A stretch of DNA of 49,000 nucleotides from Apostichopus japonicus (taxonomy: Eukaryota; Echinodermata; Holothuroidea; Aspidochirotida; Stichopodidae), in the NCBI RefSeq assembly GCF_037975245.1, contig NC_092572.1, positions 22,558,489-22,607,488 of the forward strand, read 5' to 3'. Shown in pieces: positions 1 to 29,045 of the stretch. The translations under genes and the position numbers were made by a program. Below the pieces are notes generated by a model. The model made no database searches, had not been told where the DNA came from, and saw only the letters and a program-made list of their open reading frames with translations. The stretch's first letter is position 1. Every line of letters starts with the position of its first letter.

Positions 1-70
1 AAACCGTGTCTATATCTGTTTTATTTCAGTAAGATACTAATTGATCGATTTGATTTCTAATCGTTCACAG

Positions 71-239
71 ACACTGACGCACATTCGGTTTTCAGCTCCA
101 ATCTTTATCGGTATTCTGATTGGCCTTCTCTACTTGAAGATTGGTGAAGATGCTAGCAAAGCTTTCAATAATGCCGGATTCATCTTCCTCTGTCTGATGT
201 TTCTAATGTTTGCTGCAATGATGCCCACCGTATTATCAT
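71..239 (+). CDS. ABCG-like gene, exon with first transmembrane helices
   Basis: The acceptor is ...ttcacag/ACACTG and the donor ...TTATCAT/gtgagt; the exon ends in phase 1. It encodes [20 protein letters not shown] and the [13 protein letters not shown] segment. Its last 35 or so bases are the founder of the 46-bp tandem array that follows directly. Confidence 0.88.
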
Positions 240-3200
240 GTGAGTAATACAGTGTTTGCTGCTATGATGCCCACAGTATTATCATGTAAGTAATACAGTG
301 TTTGCTGCTATGATGCCCACGGTATTATCATGTGAGTAATACAGTGTTTGCTGCTATGATGCCCACAGTATTATCATGTGAGTAATACAGTGTTTGCTGC
401 TATGATGCCCACCGTATTATCATGTGAGTAATACAGTGTTTGCTGCAATGATGCCCACAGTATTATCATGTGAGTAATACAGTGTTTGCTGCTATGATGC
501 CCACCGTATTATCATGTAATAGTGTTTGCTGCTATGATGCCCACCGTATTATCATGTGAGTAATACAGTGTTTGCTGCTATGATGCCCACAGTATTATCA
601 TGTGAGTAATACAGTGTTTGCTGCTATGATGCCCACGGTATTATCATGTGAGTAATACAGTTTTTACTGCTATGATGCCCACGGTATTATCATGTGAGTA
701 ATACAGAGTCTGCTGCTATGATGCCCAAGGTAATATCATGTTTTGCCATAATGCCCATAGTGCTATGGTGAGGGCAATGTTGTTAAGTTTGTTGCTATGA
801 TTACTGTGTAGTGCTTTCAGAAAAGTAATGTTGTTTAGTTTGTTTCTATGATACACATAGTGCTCTCATGAGAGGAATGCTCTTATGATTGCTATGGTGA
901 TGCTTATATTAAATATCTTGAGACTATTTTTATAACGACCACATGATTTTCGCGTGAGCAATGCTCTTGCGTTTGCTCCTATGATGCGCAACGTATTGTC
1001 GTGAGAGTAATAGTCTTGTTTTCTAATGTGATCCCCACATACTACTATCGTGTGAGTAACATTTGTTAAGTTTGTACTTATTCACCCAAATTTCATTGTG
1101 TAAGCAGTATACTCGACACGTGTTTATGTTTTGATGCCCATGTATCACGTGACTTTAAACAGTATGTGTTTCTGAGAATAGTTTAGTTTTATAACATCCA
1201 TAGCATTATCACTTGTGTATTACATGTATGATATTGCTGCTCTGACGTACAAAGTACTATCAGGTGAATACTTCATGATTATAGTAATCAACAGTCCCAG
1301 CTGTACAACACCAGCTGTAAAAAGTGAATATACATTTATATCGCTCAGGGAAACAATGTTCATCGATTAAAGTATAATTTCTCTTCGGTTGAGGAGCAAA
1401 TTATGTGTGTTACCATCGGAATGTTAATTACCTCAATAATTAAAATGCTTTTATATCCAATGTTAATGATCGAAAGTTTCCTAAAGGACGACTAATTTCT
1501 CTTTTCTCAAGTTCCATTGGAGATGAACGTTTTGGTTCGCGAACATATCAACTATTGGTACAGTCTGAAGGCTTACTACATCGCAAAGACAATGTCTGAC
1601 TTTCCATTCCAGGTAGGGTGTACTCTATATTCAAGAACTAGTGTTTGCTGTAATTTTGTGTAACACGTACGTCGTAAGCAACGTTGATATGTTTAATGGT
1701 GCTCTACAGTAGCTAGGGTTAGGAATAACTAGGTATTGAATGTATTCTTTGAAATATCTCTTGAAGATATGATATCTCTGGGTCAATTCATACCAAATCA
1801 ACCTTAAATTTGGCAAATTCCCAGGCAACAGTCTCAGCTTCGGCCATTATTGATATGAGTCCAGGGTATATGGTGAGATAAGGATCAAGTTGTTTGGTTA
1901 CGAGTCCAGGATATAAGGTGAGAGTGGATCAAGTTATTTGGTTACGATACCAGGATATAAGGTGAGAGTGGATCAAGTTATTTGGTTACGAGTCCAGGAT
2001 ATAAGGTGAGATTGGACTAAGTTGTTTGATTATGAGTTCAGGATATAAGGTGAGAGTAGATCAAGTTATTTGGTTACGATACCAGGATATAAGGTGAGAG
2101 TGGATCAAGTTATTTGGTTACGAGTCCAGGATATAAGGTGAGATTGGACTAAGTTGTTTGATTATGAGTTCAGGATATAAGGTGAGAGTAGATCAAGTTA
2201 TTTGGTTACGATACCAGGATATAAGGTGAGAGTGGATCAAGTTGTTTGGTTACGAGTCCAGGATATAAGGTGAGAGTGGATCAAGTTATTTGGTTACGAT
2301 ACCAGGATATAAGGTGAGAGTGGATCAAGTTGTTTGGTTACGAGTCCAGGATATAAGGTGAGATTGGACTAAGTTGTTTGATTATGAGTTCAGGATATAA
2401 GGTGAGAGTAGATGAAGTTGTTTGGTTACGAGTCCAGGCTTTATCTTGGATGACATTTATCACTGTTGTTTCTACAGGTAGCAATTCCTGTGGTGTACTG
2501 TACTATAGCATATTGGATGACTGGCCAGCCACCAGAGGCCGATCGCTTCCTCATATTCATTGGAATATCAATCATCACAGCGATGATTTCTCAGTCTGTT
2601 GGACTCTTGATAGGTGCTTCTACATCAATGGAGGTAACAACTCTATAGGAAGAGGAGGGAGACGGGGAGTGAACAGAGAAGGGAATGAAGGGAGTGGGAA
2701 ATGGGAGAGGAAGAAATGGGAGGGAGATGGGAGAGTGAGAAAGGATACATGAGCCAGGAGATGGAGAAGCGCAAGGGAGATGGGTGGGTATGGTTGAGAG
2801 AGTGCGACTGTTTAACGTAGAATTCAGCGTGTTCATAGCCCGATACATAATATTGAAGTAGAGGTATACCTAACGCCCGTGAGCTCTGTTTTGCATCCCT
2901 ATCAATGTTATTGACGGAGCTAAGCAGATATTTTATAAATGTTAATGTTTGTGCAAAATGCATTCCTTTAGCCATACACAATGAACTGAATAAAGGATAT
3001 GCATAGTAAATGTTAGCCATACAAAATAAACTAAATAAGGGATTTGCATATGAACTTTTAGCCATACACAATGAACTAAATAAGGGATATGCATATGAAC
3101 TTTTAGCCATACACAATGAACTGATTAAGGCATATGCATATGAACTTTTAGCCATACACAATGAACTGAATACGGGATATGCATATGAACTTTTAGCCAT

Positions 3201-4084
3201 ACACAATGAACTGAATAAAGGATATGCATATGAACTTTTAGCCATACACAATGGACTGAATAAAGGATATGCATATTAACCTTAAGCCATACAAAATAAA
3301 CTGAATATGGGATTTGCATATGAACTTTTAGCCATACACAATGAACTGAATAAGGGATATGCATATGAACCTTTAGCCATGCACAATGAAGTGAATAAGG
3401 GATATACATATGAACTTTTAGCCATACAAAATAAACTGAATAAGGGATATGCATATGAACGTTTAGCCATACACAATGAACTGAATAAGGGATATGCAAA
3501 TCAACTTTTAGCCAGACCATCAAACAATGTCAATCTGCCATTTCTTGTCAGTAGAAATTTGCCGTCCTTTAGGAACTAAAACGTAATACGCTACCACTCA
3601 CTAAGTTCACCAAAGCGTATCAAAGCACTATGGTTTTAACAGTTTATTCCGAGCGTTACAGTAAAGAGATCAATAATGAAATAGCAAGTTATGTAACATT
3701 TGTGTTTGTCACAATTATTTGTTCATACAGGTGGCGGTTTTCCTTGGACCTATAACAAGCCTACCTCTTCTTCTTTTCTCTGGATTCTTTGTGACAATTC
3801 CCACCATGCCTTGGTACCTGAGGTGGATATCGTACATATCATTTGTCAGGTACAGTTTCGAGAGTGCTATGGTAACCATTTACGGTCTGGAACGGGGTGA
3901 ACTTAACTGTTCGGAGCCAGAACCAGAAAAATGCATATTTAAAACAGGACAGGACGTTTTGACTAATCTTGACATGGATAAGGATCGCCTGGGCATTGAT
4001 TTGGCCATTCTGGCTGGATTTTTTATCATTACTCGAGTTCTCTGCTATTTCTTGCTCAGGTGGAAGGTTAAGAGCCACATTTGA
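71..4084 (+). CDS. ABCG1/ABCG4-like half transporter, C-terminal membrane domain (5' part outside window)
   Basis: Four exons can be joined: 71-239, 1512-1612, 2478-2633 and 3731-4084 (stop TGA 4082-4084). Phases are 0 to 1 at the first junction and 0 at the other two. The spliced protein follows the ABCG1/ABCG4 membrane domain from start to stop. Landmarks are [28 protein letters not shown], then [20 protein letters not shown], an [10 protein letters not shown] segment, [65 protein letters not shown] and the final helix ending WKVKSHI. Members of this family export sterols and lipids as homo- or heterodimers across plasma or endosomal membranes (known of the family; the substrate here is inferred). 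The nucleotide-binding domain must lie upstream of the window. No key residue looks lost, so the gene is probably functional. The introns are loaded with minisatellites. Confidence 0.93.
203..735 (+). repeat. 46-bp minisatellite made of the exon 3' end plus its splice donor
   Basis: About 11 units follow the coding copy. Each reads like TGTTTGCTGCTATGATGCCC then ACNGTATTATCAT/GTGAGT and AATACAG. Unit 1 is the real exon end at 205-239, so the array amplified the exon-intron boundary. Nearly all units keep GTGAGT or GTAAGT. Worn copies of the same motif can be followed to about 1140 (for example 955-1000 and 1130-1150). Confidence 0.92.
1512..1612 (+). CDS. ABCG-like gene, exon [19 protein letters not shown]
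   Basis: Acceptor ...tctcaag/TTCCATTGG, donor TTCCAG/gtaggg. The two leading bases complete the split Phe codon and 33 codons follow. The segment matches the [18 protein letters not shown] region of ABCG1/4. It is too short to stand out as an open frame and was found from splice signals and family knowledge. Confidence 0.9.
1850..2432 (+). repeat. 45-bp minisatellite in ABCG intron
   Basis: About 13 units of a CCAGGATATAAGGTGAGAGT core plus GGATCAAGTTATTTGGTTACGA-type filler. Variants (GAGTCC, ATACC, GAGTTC) come in a repeating order, a higher-order pattern. Every unit holds AAG/GTGAGA, a good donor-like string. The array stops about 45 bases before the acceptor of the next coding exon. Confidence 0.88.
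2478..2633 (+). CDS. ABCG-like gene, exon [13 protein letters not shown]...[11 protein letters not shown]
   Basis: Acceptor ...tttctacag/GTAGCA, donor ATGGAG/gtaaca; 52 codons, phase 0 at both ends. It encodes the helix pair around YWMTGQPPE and [13 protein letters not shown], as in ABCG1/4. Confidence 0.9.
2640..2810. repeat. polypurine tract in ABCG intron
   Basis: Nearly pure G/A on the plus strand (GGGAGA, GGAAGAGG, GGGAATGAAGGGAG). It produces long artificial frames on both strands that have no coding character. Confidence 0.6.
2950..3515 (+). repeat. 45-bp minisatellite in ABCG intron (second family)
   Basis: About 12 units of GCCATACACAATGAACTGAA plus TAAGGGATATGCATATGAACTTTTA. Since 45 is 15 codons, several frames on both strands stay open and read as 15-residue repeats. 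They are not genes. Confidence 0.92.
3731..4084 (+). CDS. ABCG-like gene, terminal exon
   Basis: Acceptor ...ttcatacag/GTGGCGG. It runs 117 codons to TGA. It holds the LLLFSGFFV helix, the extracellular loop with Cys residues ([11 protein letters not shown]) and the last transmembrane helix ([20 protein letters not shown]). The C-terminal KSHI fits ABCG1/4 length. Confidence 0.93.
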   Translation: MAVFLGPITSLPLLLFSGFFVTIPTMPWYLRWISYISFVRYSFESAMVTIYGLERGELNCSEPEPEKCIFKTGQDVLTNLDMDKDRLGIDLAILAGFFIITRVLCYFLLRWKVKSHI

Positions 4085-4198
4085 AGGAACGAAAGAGACA
4101 ATGTATCGTTCGAAGGTGAGACGCTGTAAGTACAGACATGATAATATTATATGTATATACAAGCTAGTATTGGCATGTTGCTATGTATTTCTGCAGAT

Positions 4199-4204
4199 AT
4201 TAAA
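4199..4204 (+). promoter_or_regulatory. possible polyadenylation signal of the ABCG-like gene
   Basis: ATTAAA lies about 115 bases after the stop codon. It is a common variant signal. No clear GT-rich element was picked out, so this is tentative. Confidence 0.3.
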
Positions 4205-4789
4205 TGTTAAATAATATAATTATGTTTATATGAGTCTCATAGTCGTCTACTAAACATATTGCTATCTACATTATACAAACGCAGCGTTCATTGCTGTGGA
4301 ATGGTGTTTATAGTAATGATGAACCTTAACATCAGACGTGTATAATGCTTTTGATAGAACTCAATGTCATTTTAAGTTTACTCACGTAGGAACATTTATG
4401 CAACTGTTTGCAGAAAGTTTCGATTCATTTTATTGGACTGTTTCTGTTAGACAGGGTTCGAATGCCATATCTTGCCACGAATCTGAAATGATGAATATGA
4501 ATGAACCCCTAACAGAAATCGAGAAGAAAGAAAACAAGAACATGATAATGTAACTATGACGATATCAAAATACCAGGATGAAGACTGTTGCTGCTGACAA
4601 CGTTTTAACTCGTTTGGGATTTTGATAATGTTGATAGTATACACAGACTAATATTGATAACTTTGGATATATCATGCAAATAGAAACTACTTTTAGCACA
4701 TGTTTGGACCAGTTTGTTAAGCATTCTGGTAAAACGTCAACGTATCGTACTCGCTTATGGAACGCCATTTTAACATTTATTCAATAATT

Positions 4790-5250
4790 GCAGATGTATC
4801 CTATTCATTTCCAGATATCTCTAATTCATTTTTAGATATCTCTAATTCATTTCCAGATATCTCTTATTCGAATTCTTGATAACTCTAATTCGATTTTGGA
4901 TACCTCTTATCCGAATTCTTGATATCTTGAAATCAATTTTGGATATCTCGAATTCTTTTCTTGATATCTCGAATTCATTTTTGGATATCTCGAAATCAAT
5001 CCGAGATATTTCGAATTCAATTTTGGATATCTCGAATTCAATTCGAGATATCTTAAATAATGTTTCTTTTTTTGATATCTTTAAGTTTCTTGATAGCTTA
5101 AAATCAATTTGAGATATCTTAAATAAAATTCAAGATATCGAAATGCAATTTCTGATATCTCAAATTGAATTGAAGATATCTTCAATAATTCGAGGTATCT
5201 TTAATTTAATTCGAGATATCTGAAATTAATTGAAGATATCTCTAATTATT
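4790..5250. repeat. 21-22 bp near-palindromic minisatellite (GATATCTCGAATTC)
   Basis: Some 20 units of the type GATATCTCGAATTCAATTTTG. Each carries the palindromes GATATC and GAATTC or close variants, and the unit is nearly its own reverse complement. Left copies read GATATCTCGAATTC and right copies read GAATTCGAGATATC. Lies in the spacer after the ABCG-like gene. Confidence 0.85.
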
Positions 5251-5422
5251 GACTGTGTAAACAATGTTACCGCCGTATACTTGCCGATTTTCTTTTCTTT
5301 TCTTTGGTGGCTAAAGAGACTTACACCAACATGCAACAGAACCAAATATGCAACTTCTGGACACAAGGTATATGTCCTCGAAAACAAATAATGATATTAA
5401 AGAGGCTGTATTGTTTATGCAA

Positions 5423-5424
<2 letters not shown>

Positions 5425-5469
<45 letters not shown>
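5425..5469. repeat. (AT)n microsatellite
   Basis: Uninterrupted AT dinucleotides, about 22 repeats. Confidence 0.95.
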
Positions 5470-5471
<2 letters not shown>

Positions 5472-5856
5472 TAAGTTATATGCCATTGGCATAATATGTA
5501 TAGCTCGACATGTGTATATGGATGAGCATTGTAATATGATGTTCTCGTATTTTATGAATATGCATAACTTCATCACATTTTCATGTTAATAACTGTTGTA
5601 TATGACTTGTCATTTATCACAATGGCGGATAGCTAGGAAACAAACGCTTGTACAATGAGCCATGCAATGTTTGATGTTTTTATTTATTTTAGTATTCTAG
5701 AGTAATATTACATTACAAATAAATACAATCACGGAAAAGCGTCAAACATTTCTCGATTCTCATTTATATTCCGATTTGCTTCATTTCTTTAACAGTAGAT
5801 GAATAATGAAACATACACTGATAAACAGAAAGTATCAGAACTGTTTAACATGTAAT

Positions 5857-5935
5857 CAGTGGCGGACTGGCCACACGGGCATTTGGGCAATGCCCGGTGG
5901 GCCAGTGGGCTGGTGAGCCTGGTAAACTTACAGCC
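5857..5935. mobile_element. possible hAT-type non-autonomous element relic
   Basis: CAGTGGCGGACTGGCC followed by GGGCATTTGGGCAATGCCCG resembles the ends of hAT-like repeats spread through animal genomes (recall, not a search). I could not find a matching inverted end, so the limits and class are uncertain. Confidence 0.3.
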
Positions 5936-8066
5936 CATTTTCACAGTAGTTAATAGAATACAGACGGGCTGTGTAGAAATATATTTTTAACTGTGGGAAG
6001 TAGCTCATTAAATCATCATGTTAGTGAGTCTGTTAGCTCGTAACAAAAGAACGTGTTCTTGGCAACCCGTCCGTGTTAATGGACTTTATTTAGGTTTCTT
6101 TTCGAGTACGTTGTCTCAAAATGCTTCAAAAACTAACTAAAATCCAGTATAAAACAGATATTTTTGTCTATTTTTGTTTACGTTTGACGTGCATGACGAG
6201 ACAAAACAAGCCAAGTAGTTGAGGTCAATTAACCAAGCAACAATAGATGATGACAGAAACCTGAATGTCTTTATAGCTTTTATCTGAATTTTTTAGCAGT
6301 TCTTTGTCACGTAAATTCATTTGATGAAAGAAAGATTTCTGTGATAGACAACTTACTCAGGGAACCCTAATTAACGAGTAATTAACCTTTTTATAAAAAC
6401 AAATTGACAATTTTGTTTTCAATAAATCATTAGACGAGCATTAATAATGTCAAACAGTAATGGCAACAAACACGAACTTCATAATTGAATAATTGGGACT
6501 AGACCTCTTTTGGAGGATAGATACTAAGCGACTCCGTACATTCCTCTAAACTAGTGTCACCCCCTGGTCCCATGGGTTAGGGCTGCTACAGGGGTGGTTC
6601 TCTTTAAGGCTGCAGAACGGAGACCGAGAACATATGAGTCGAAAAGCTCAATTTGCAGATATAGCAAGTAACCTTTATTATTTGATCAGCTGACTTAATG
6701 TAACTTATTTCCAGTTTAAAACACAATTAATACTGCAACATTGATCCTGGAATATTGATTTAAGGAAATCCTCTAATTATACGACAAAATCAGTGGCGCC
6801 CTTCAAGTTCGTTAAAGAACAATACCCACGCTGTGACATATTACACGATAGGTCTGTGCCTACGCTAGACAGTAAAGAAACAGTGAGCCTAGCCTAATAG
6901 TACAAATTTACTGCCGTACCTCTACGTGATCAACATTTTATTAAATACACTAATTACCCTACTTGAATTAGAAAGCCTAATTGACTGTTTATATTACCAC
7001 AGATTAGGCCTACCACAGATCACAAGTCATGCAACATACGAACCTTAAATGATTTAACGACAAATAGTGCTACTCGCTGACCTAACATACAATATTATAC
7101 GTAATATTCTGTGACATCGCTGCACGAGTGGTAACATATCTCAATCTTGTATAATCCCATCTTTTCCCTTAACATCATCAACCAAGACTTAATCAAATCA
7201 AAACAGAAGTGTTTTAATTCAACTGGTTGAAATTTTGGTATTAAACATTAAATAATTCATGTAAACTCACCTGCAGAAAGGAGATCGAGAACATATGAGT
7301 CGAACAGCTCAATTGGCAGAAATAGCAAGCGCCTGTGAACGTATGTTCCTACATAGGCACGCTTGCACACATTTAGTGTGCGTTTATGTGCTTGTAACTT
7401 ATATATGGAACGCCATTTCGATAATTTTGTAAGGGTACATATTTTTCCGCGCAGCACTAGCATGCCGCACGCTGTATCGGGTATGACACCTTCTGAGGCC
7501 ATGAGGCGCTATATGATTGCATCACTCCATACCCTTCTTACAACATGGTGCAGATTATAGTATTCGAAATTGCACACTAGTTACAAACAAACGATGTAAA
7601 CACATGCATTACAATGTAGATATACTAATATGCACAGCATTTAAGTATCCTTCAACGTGTTGTAGGATAGTAAGAAAAGTTTAAGTTTTGCCCTTTCAGG
7701 TTCTTCTGTATATATCAAGGACTATGCACTTGACATTTGACAGCAAAACTGTACGACATTCTAGAAGGAAACGTCGCACACACACACACACCACACACAC
7801 AATGTAAACATCTACAAGATGGGAGGGGGGGGGGGTCATATCCTACAGCGAAACAACTATCGTGCAAGAAATTGTTGAATGAAAGCATTCGCAAAACACG
7901 AAATGTAAAACCCGTTAATGATTACTTTCGATTACAGGAAGTCAAGAGCTTTCGTGAAGTATTTGTTCTTTCAGTTACAACCGTTTTAGTTCATGCAAAA
8001 ATAGTACTATAGTCGTTGTATACTTCCTGAAGTTCACTGAGGCGGTCGGACTATAGAAGAACCAAC

Positions 8067-26917
<18,851 letters not shown>

Positions 26918-27051
26918 AGGGAAGATGGTTAATAACTATTCGGCTAACAAGAAAAGATAATCATTCGACCTGAAATCGATGACAACTCATTTCAATGAAT
27001 CTGGACGTTGATGAAAGGAACAACTTGCTCTTATATAATTGTAGAAAAACA

Positions 27052-27057
27052 AATAAA
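27052..27057 (+). promoter_or_regulatory. polyadenylation signal of the pseudokinase receptor
   Basis: AATAAA about 135 bases after the stop codon, the first canonical signal on this strand. Confidence 0.55.
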
Positions 27058-27579
27058 TGGCTACTAAAAAATTATCACACATTTCAAACGGTAATTATCT
27101 CAAATTTGCCGTTTTACACGGGTTAGTATAGATCTCATCAAACTGATTATAACTTTTAGATTCCATCAAGTTTTCATAACGGTTAAATTCAGATATAGAC
27201 TATTTACATGTAATCAAAACAGTAATTTTACTTTATTGTTTTGCAGTGTTTGTTACTTATCAAATAAGGCCCCTTTTACGCTTCCGTACAGAGTGTATTA
27301 CACCGTACACAACGTGAAGTTTACTTGCAGCTTGATTACATAATATAAATAACGTGTTGTGCAATAACGTTTGGATTCACCATGGACTACACACATTCGC
27401 TTTTGTTTTCCATTATAAAGCCTAAACGATGTTAGAAAATGATATAACTGCTTGAATGGATGAATTTTTATTTCATTATGTAAATACGGTATCTGCAGTT
27501 ACTTGTTAATTTTAAATTTGTTCTCTAATATGGTGGGTTACTAGCTGCATCAGTGGAACATAAGAAAAAGGAAGAAAGT

Positions 27580-27775
27580 GTTGTTAGTAGTCTAGACTAC
27601 TCATGTATAACTAGTAACAACATTTACTGTGTGATAGTGATATGGATAACATAGTATTATAGACTACCCATGCATAACTAGTAGCAACATTTACCTGTGT
27701 GATAGTGATATGGGGAACATAGTGGTCTAAACTACCCATGCATAACTAGTAACAACATTTACCCGTGTTACAGTC
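27580..27775 (+). repeat. about 75-bp tandem repeat, three units
   Basis: Units with AGACTACCCATGCATAACTA, GTAACAACATTTACCTGTGT and GATAGTGATATGG. Confidence 0.85.
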
Positions 27776-28619
27776 GACACAGATTCATTTCATTTATAAA
27801 ATTACTACGTTAATGTTCGTCATTTTTATGACTGATAGTTCAATATAAATAGTCAACTCTTTATTGATTGACTGATACGATTATTAAGGTAACTAAGATC
27901 AATATCCTGACTTTATCATAACATTAATATCCCTTGGATTCGAAAAATGAATTATAATTACATGAGACCGCTAACTGTCCTTGGTAAAGGAGCTGCGGTA
28001 AAAACAATTGGAAGTCTGCAGAAGAGTAACACTTTACAAGGTACAATGGAATTGCTTCCTGTTAACATATCCAATATATTTGTATAAATATTATTTTAAA
28101 GGTGGTTGTATGTTGTGACGTTCTATCATTCATCCTATATTTATTTTATGTTTATAGTTGTGCATCTTCTAGGGTACATCGTCTGGTCTAAGCTGTGCGT
28201 CCACCCCATGTAGGTTAAAGAAAAATCAACAAGGCTTTAATTTAACAAGATAACAAATATCAAGTATAGCTAAAAACTAATGTGTAAGACTTGCAGTTCT
28301 TGTTACATTAATAACATAGTAACATAATATAGTTATTACACCTTTGATTGGCTATAGCGCCATCTGTTTAGCCTTGAAATCGATTAGAAACCGAAGCTTT
28401 TCAAAAAAGAAGATAGATGCTTCGCTGTTGAGGCTTTAAATATTAAATTTAGTTTTGTACATTACTGTATAACTTATGATGCCAATAAATGTTAAAATGT
28501 CTTAATTTTGATTGATTCTATTAAGAATTTAAAATAAGTCAAATTACAAATATAAAGTAACAACCCATCACAGAGGTGAATTGTATTCAATGCTATATAA
28601 CTATAGCAGATTTCAAGAA

Positions 28620-29045
28620 AACACACTGAACAACGGACCGAGCTGTATGAAACTAACTGAATTTGTTAGTTTTAATGAACTAAACAAAGATCCTTGTTGT
28701 ATGAAACTTACTGAATTTGTTAGTGTTAATAAACTAAACAATGCTCCAAGCTGTATGATGTTGACTGAATTTGTTAGTGTTATAAACTAAACAACGGCCC
28801 AAGCTGCATGAAACTGACTGAATGTGTTAGAGTTAATGAACTAAACAACGGCCCAAGTGGTATCAAGCTGACTGAATTTGTTAGTATTAATGAACGAAAC
28901 AACGATCCTTGTTGTATGGAACTGAATGAATTTGTTAGTGTTATGAACTAAATAACGGTCCGAGTTGTATGAAGCTGACTGAATTTTTATTTGTTATAAA
29001 ACAAACAATGATCCGAGTTGTATGAAGCTGATTGAATTAATAAGT
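28620..29045 (+). repeat. 54-bp minisatellite, about eight units
   Basis: Units of AACTAAACAACGGCCCAAGC, TGTATGAAACTGACTGAATT and TGTTAGTGTTAATG. Multiple of three, so part of it reads as an open frame; not a gene. Confidence 0.88.

Larger units (their letters stand above)
4205..8066. other. intergenic region between ABCG-like gene and Ig pseudokinase receptor
   Basis: Apart from the minisatellite, (AT)n and hAT-like relic listed separately, I see no coding exon. A 58-base segment occurs twice in direct orientation, near 6614-6672 and 7271-7329 (GAGAACATATGAGTCGAA core). A (CA)n stretch at 7775-7800 and a G run at 7819-7835 lie 230-290 bases before the receptor start codon. The promoter and 5' UTR of the receptor should lie here but no core element is convincing. 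Confidence 0.5.

Noticed and set aside
203-735. CRISPR-like array appearance
   Set aside because: No distinct spacers; it is a plain tandem minisatellite in an animal gene. The same holds for the other arrays.
2643-3579. Several repetitive open frames on both strands
   Set aside because: All come from the polypurine tract and the 45-bp minisatellite in an ABCG intron.
5857-5935. A complete transposon at the CAGTGGCGG sequence
   Set aside because: Only one end could be recognised, so it is kept only as a low-confidence relic.
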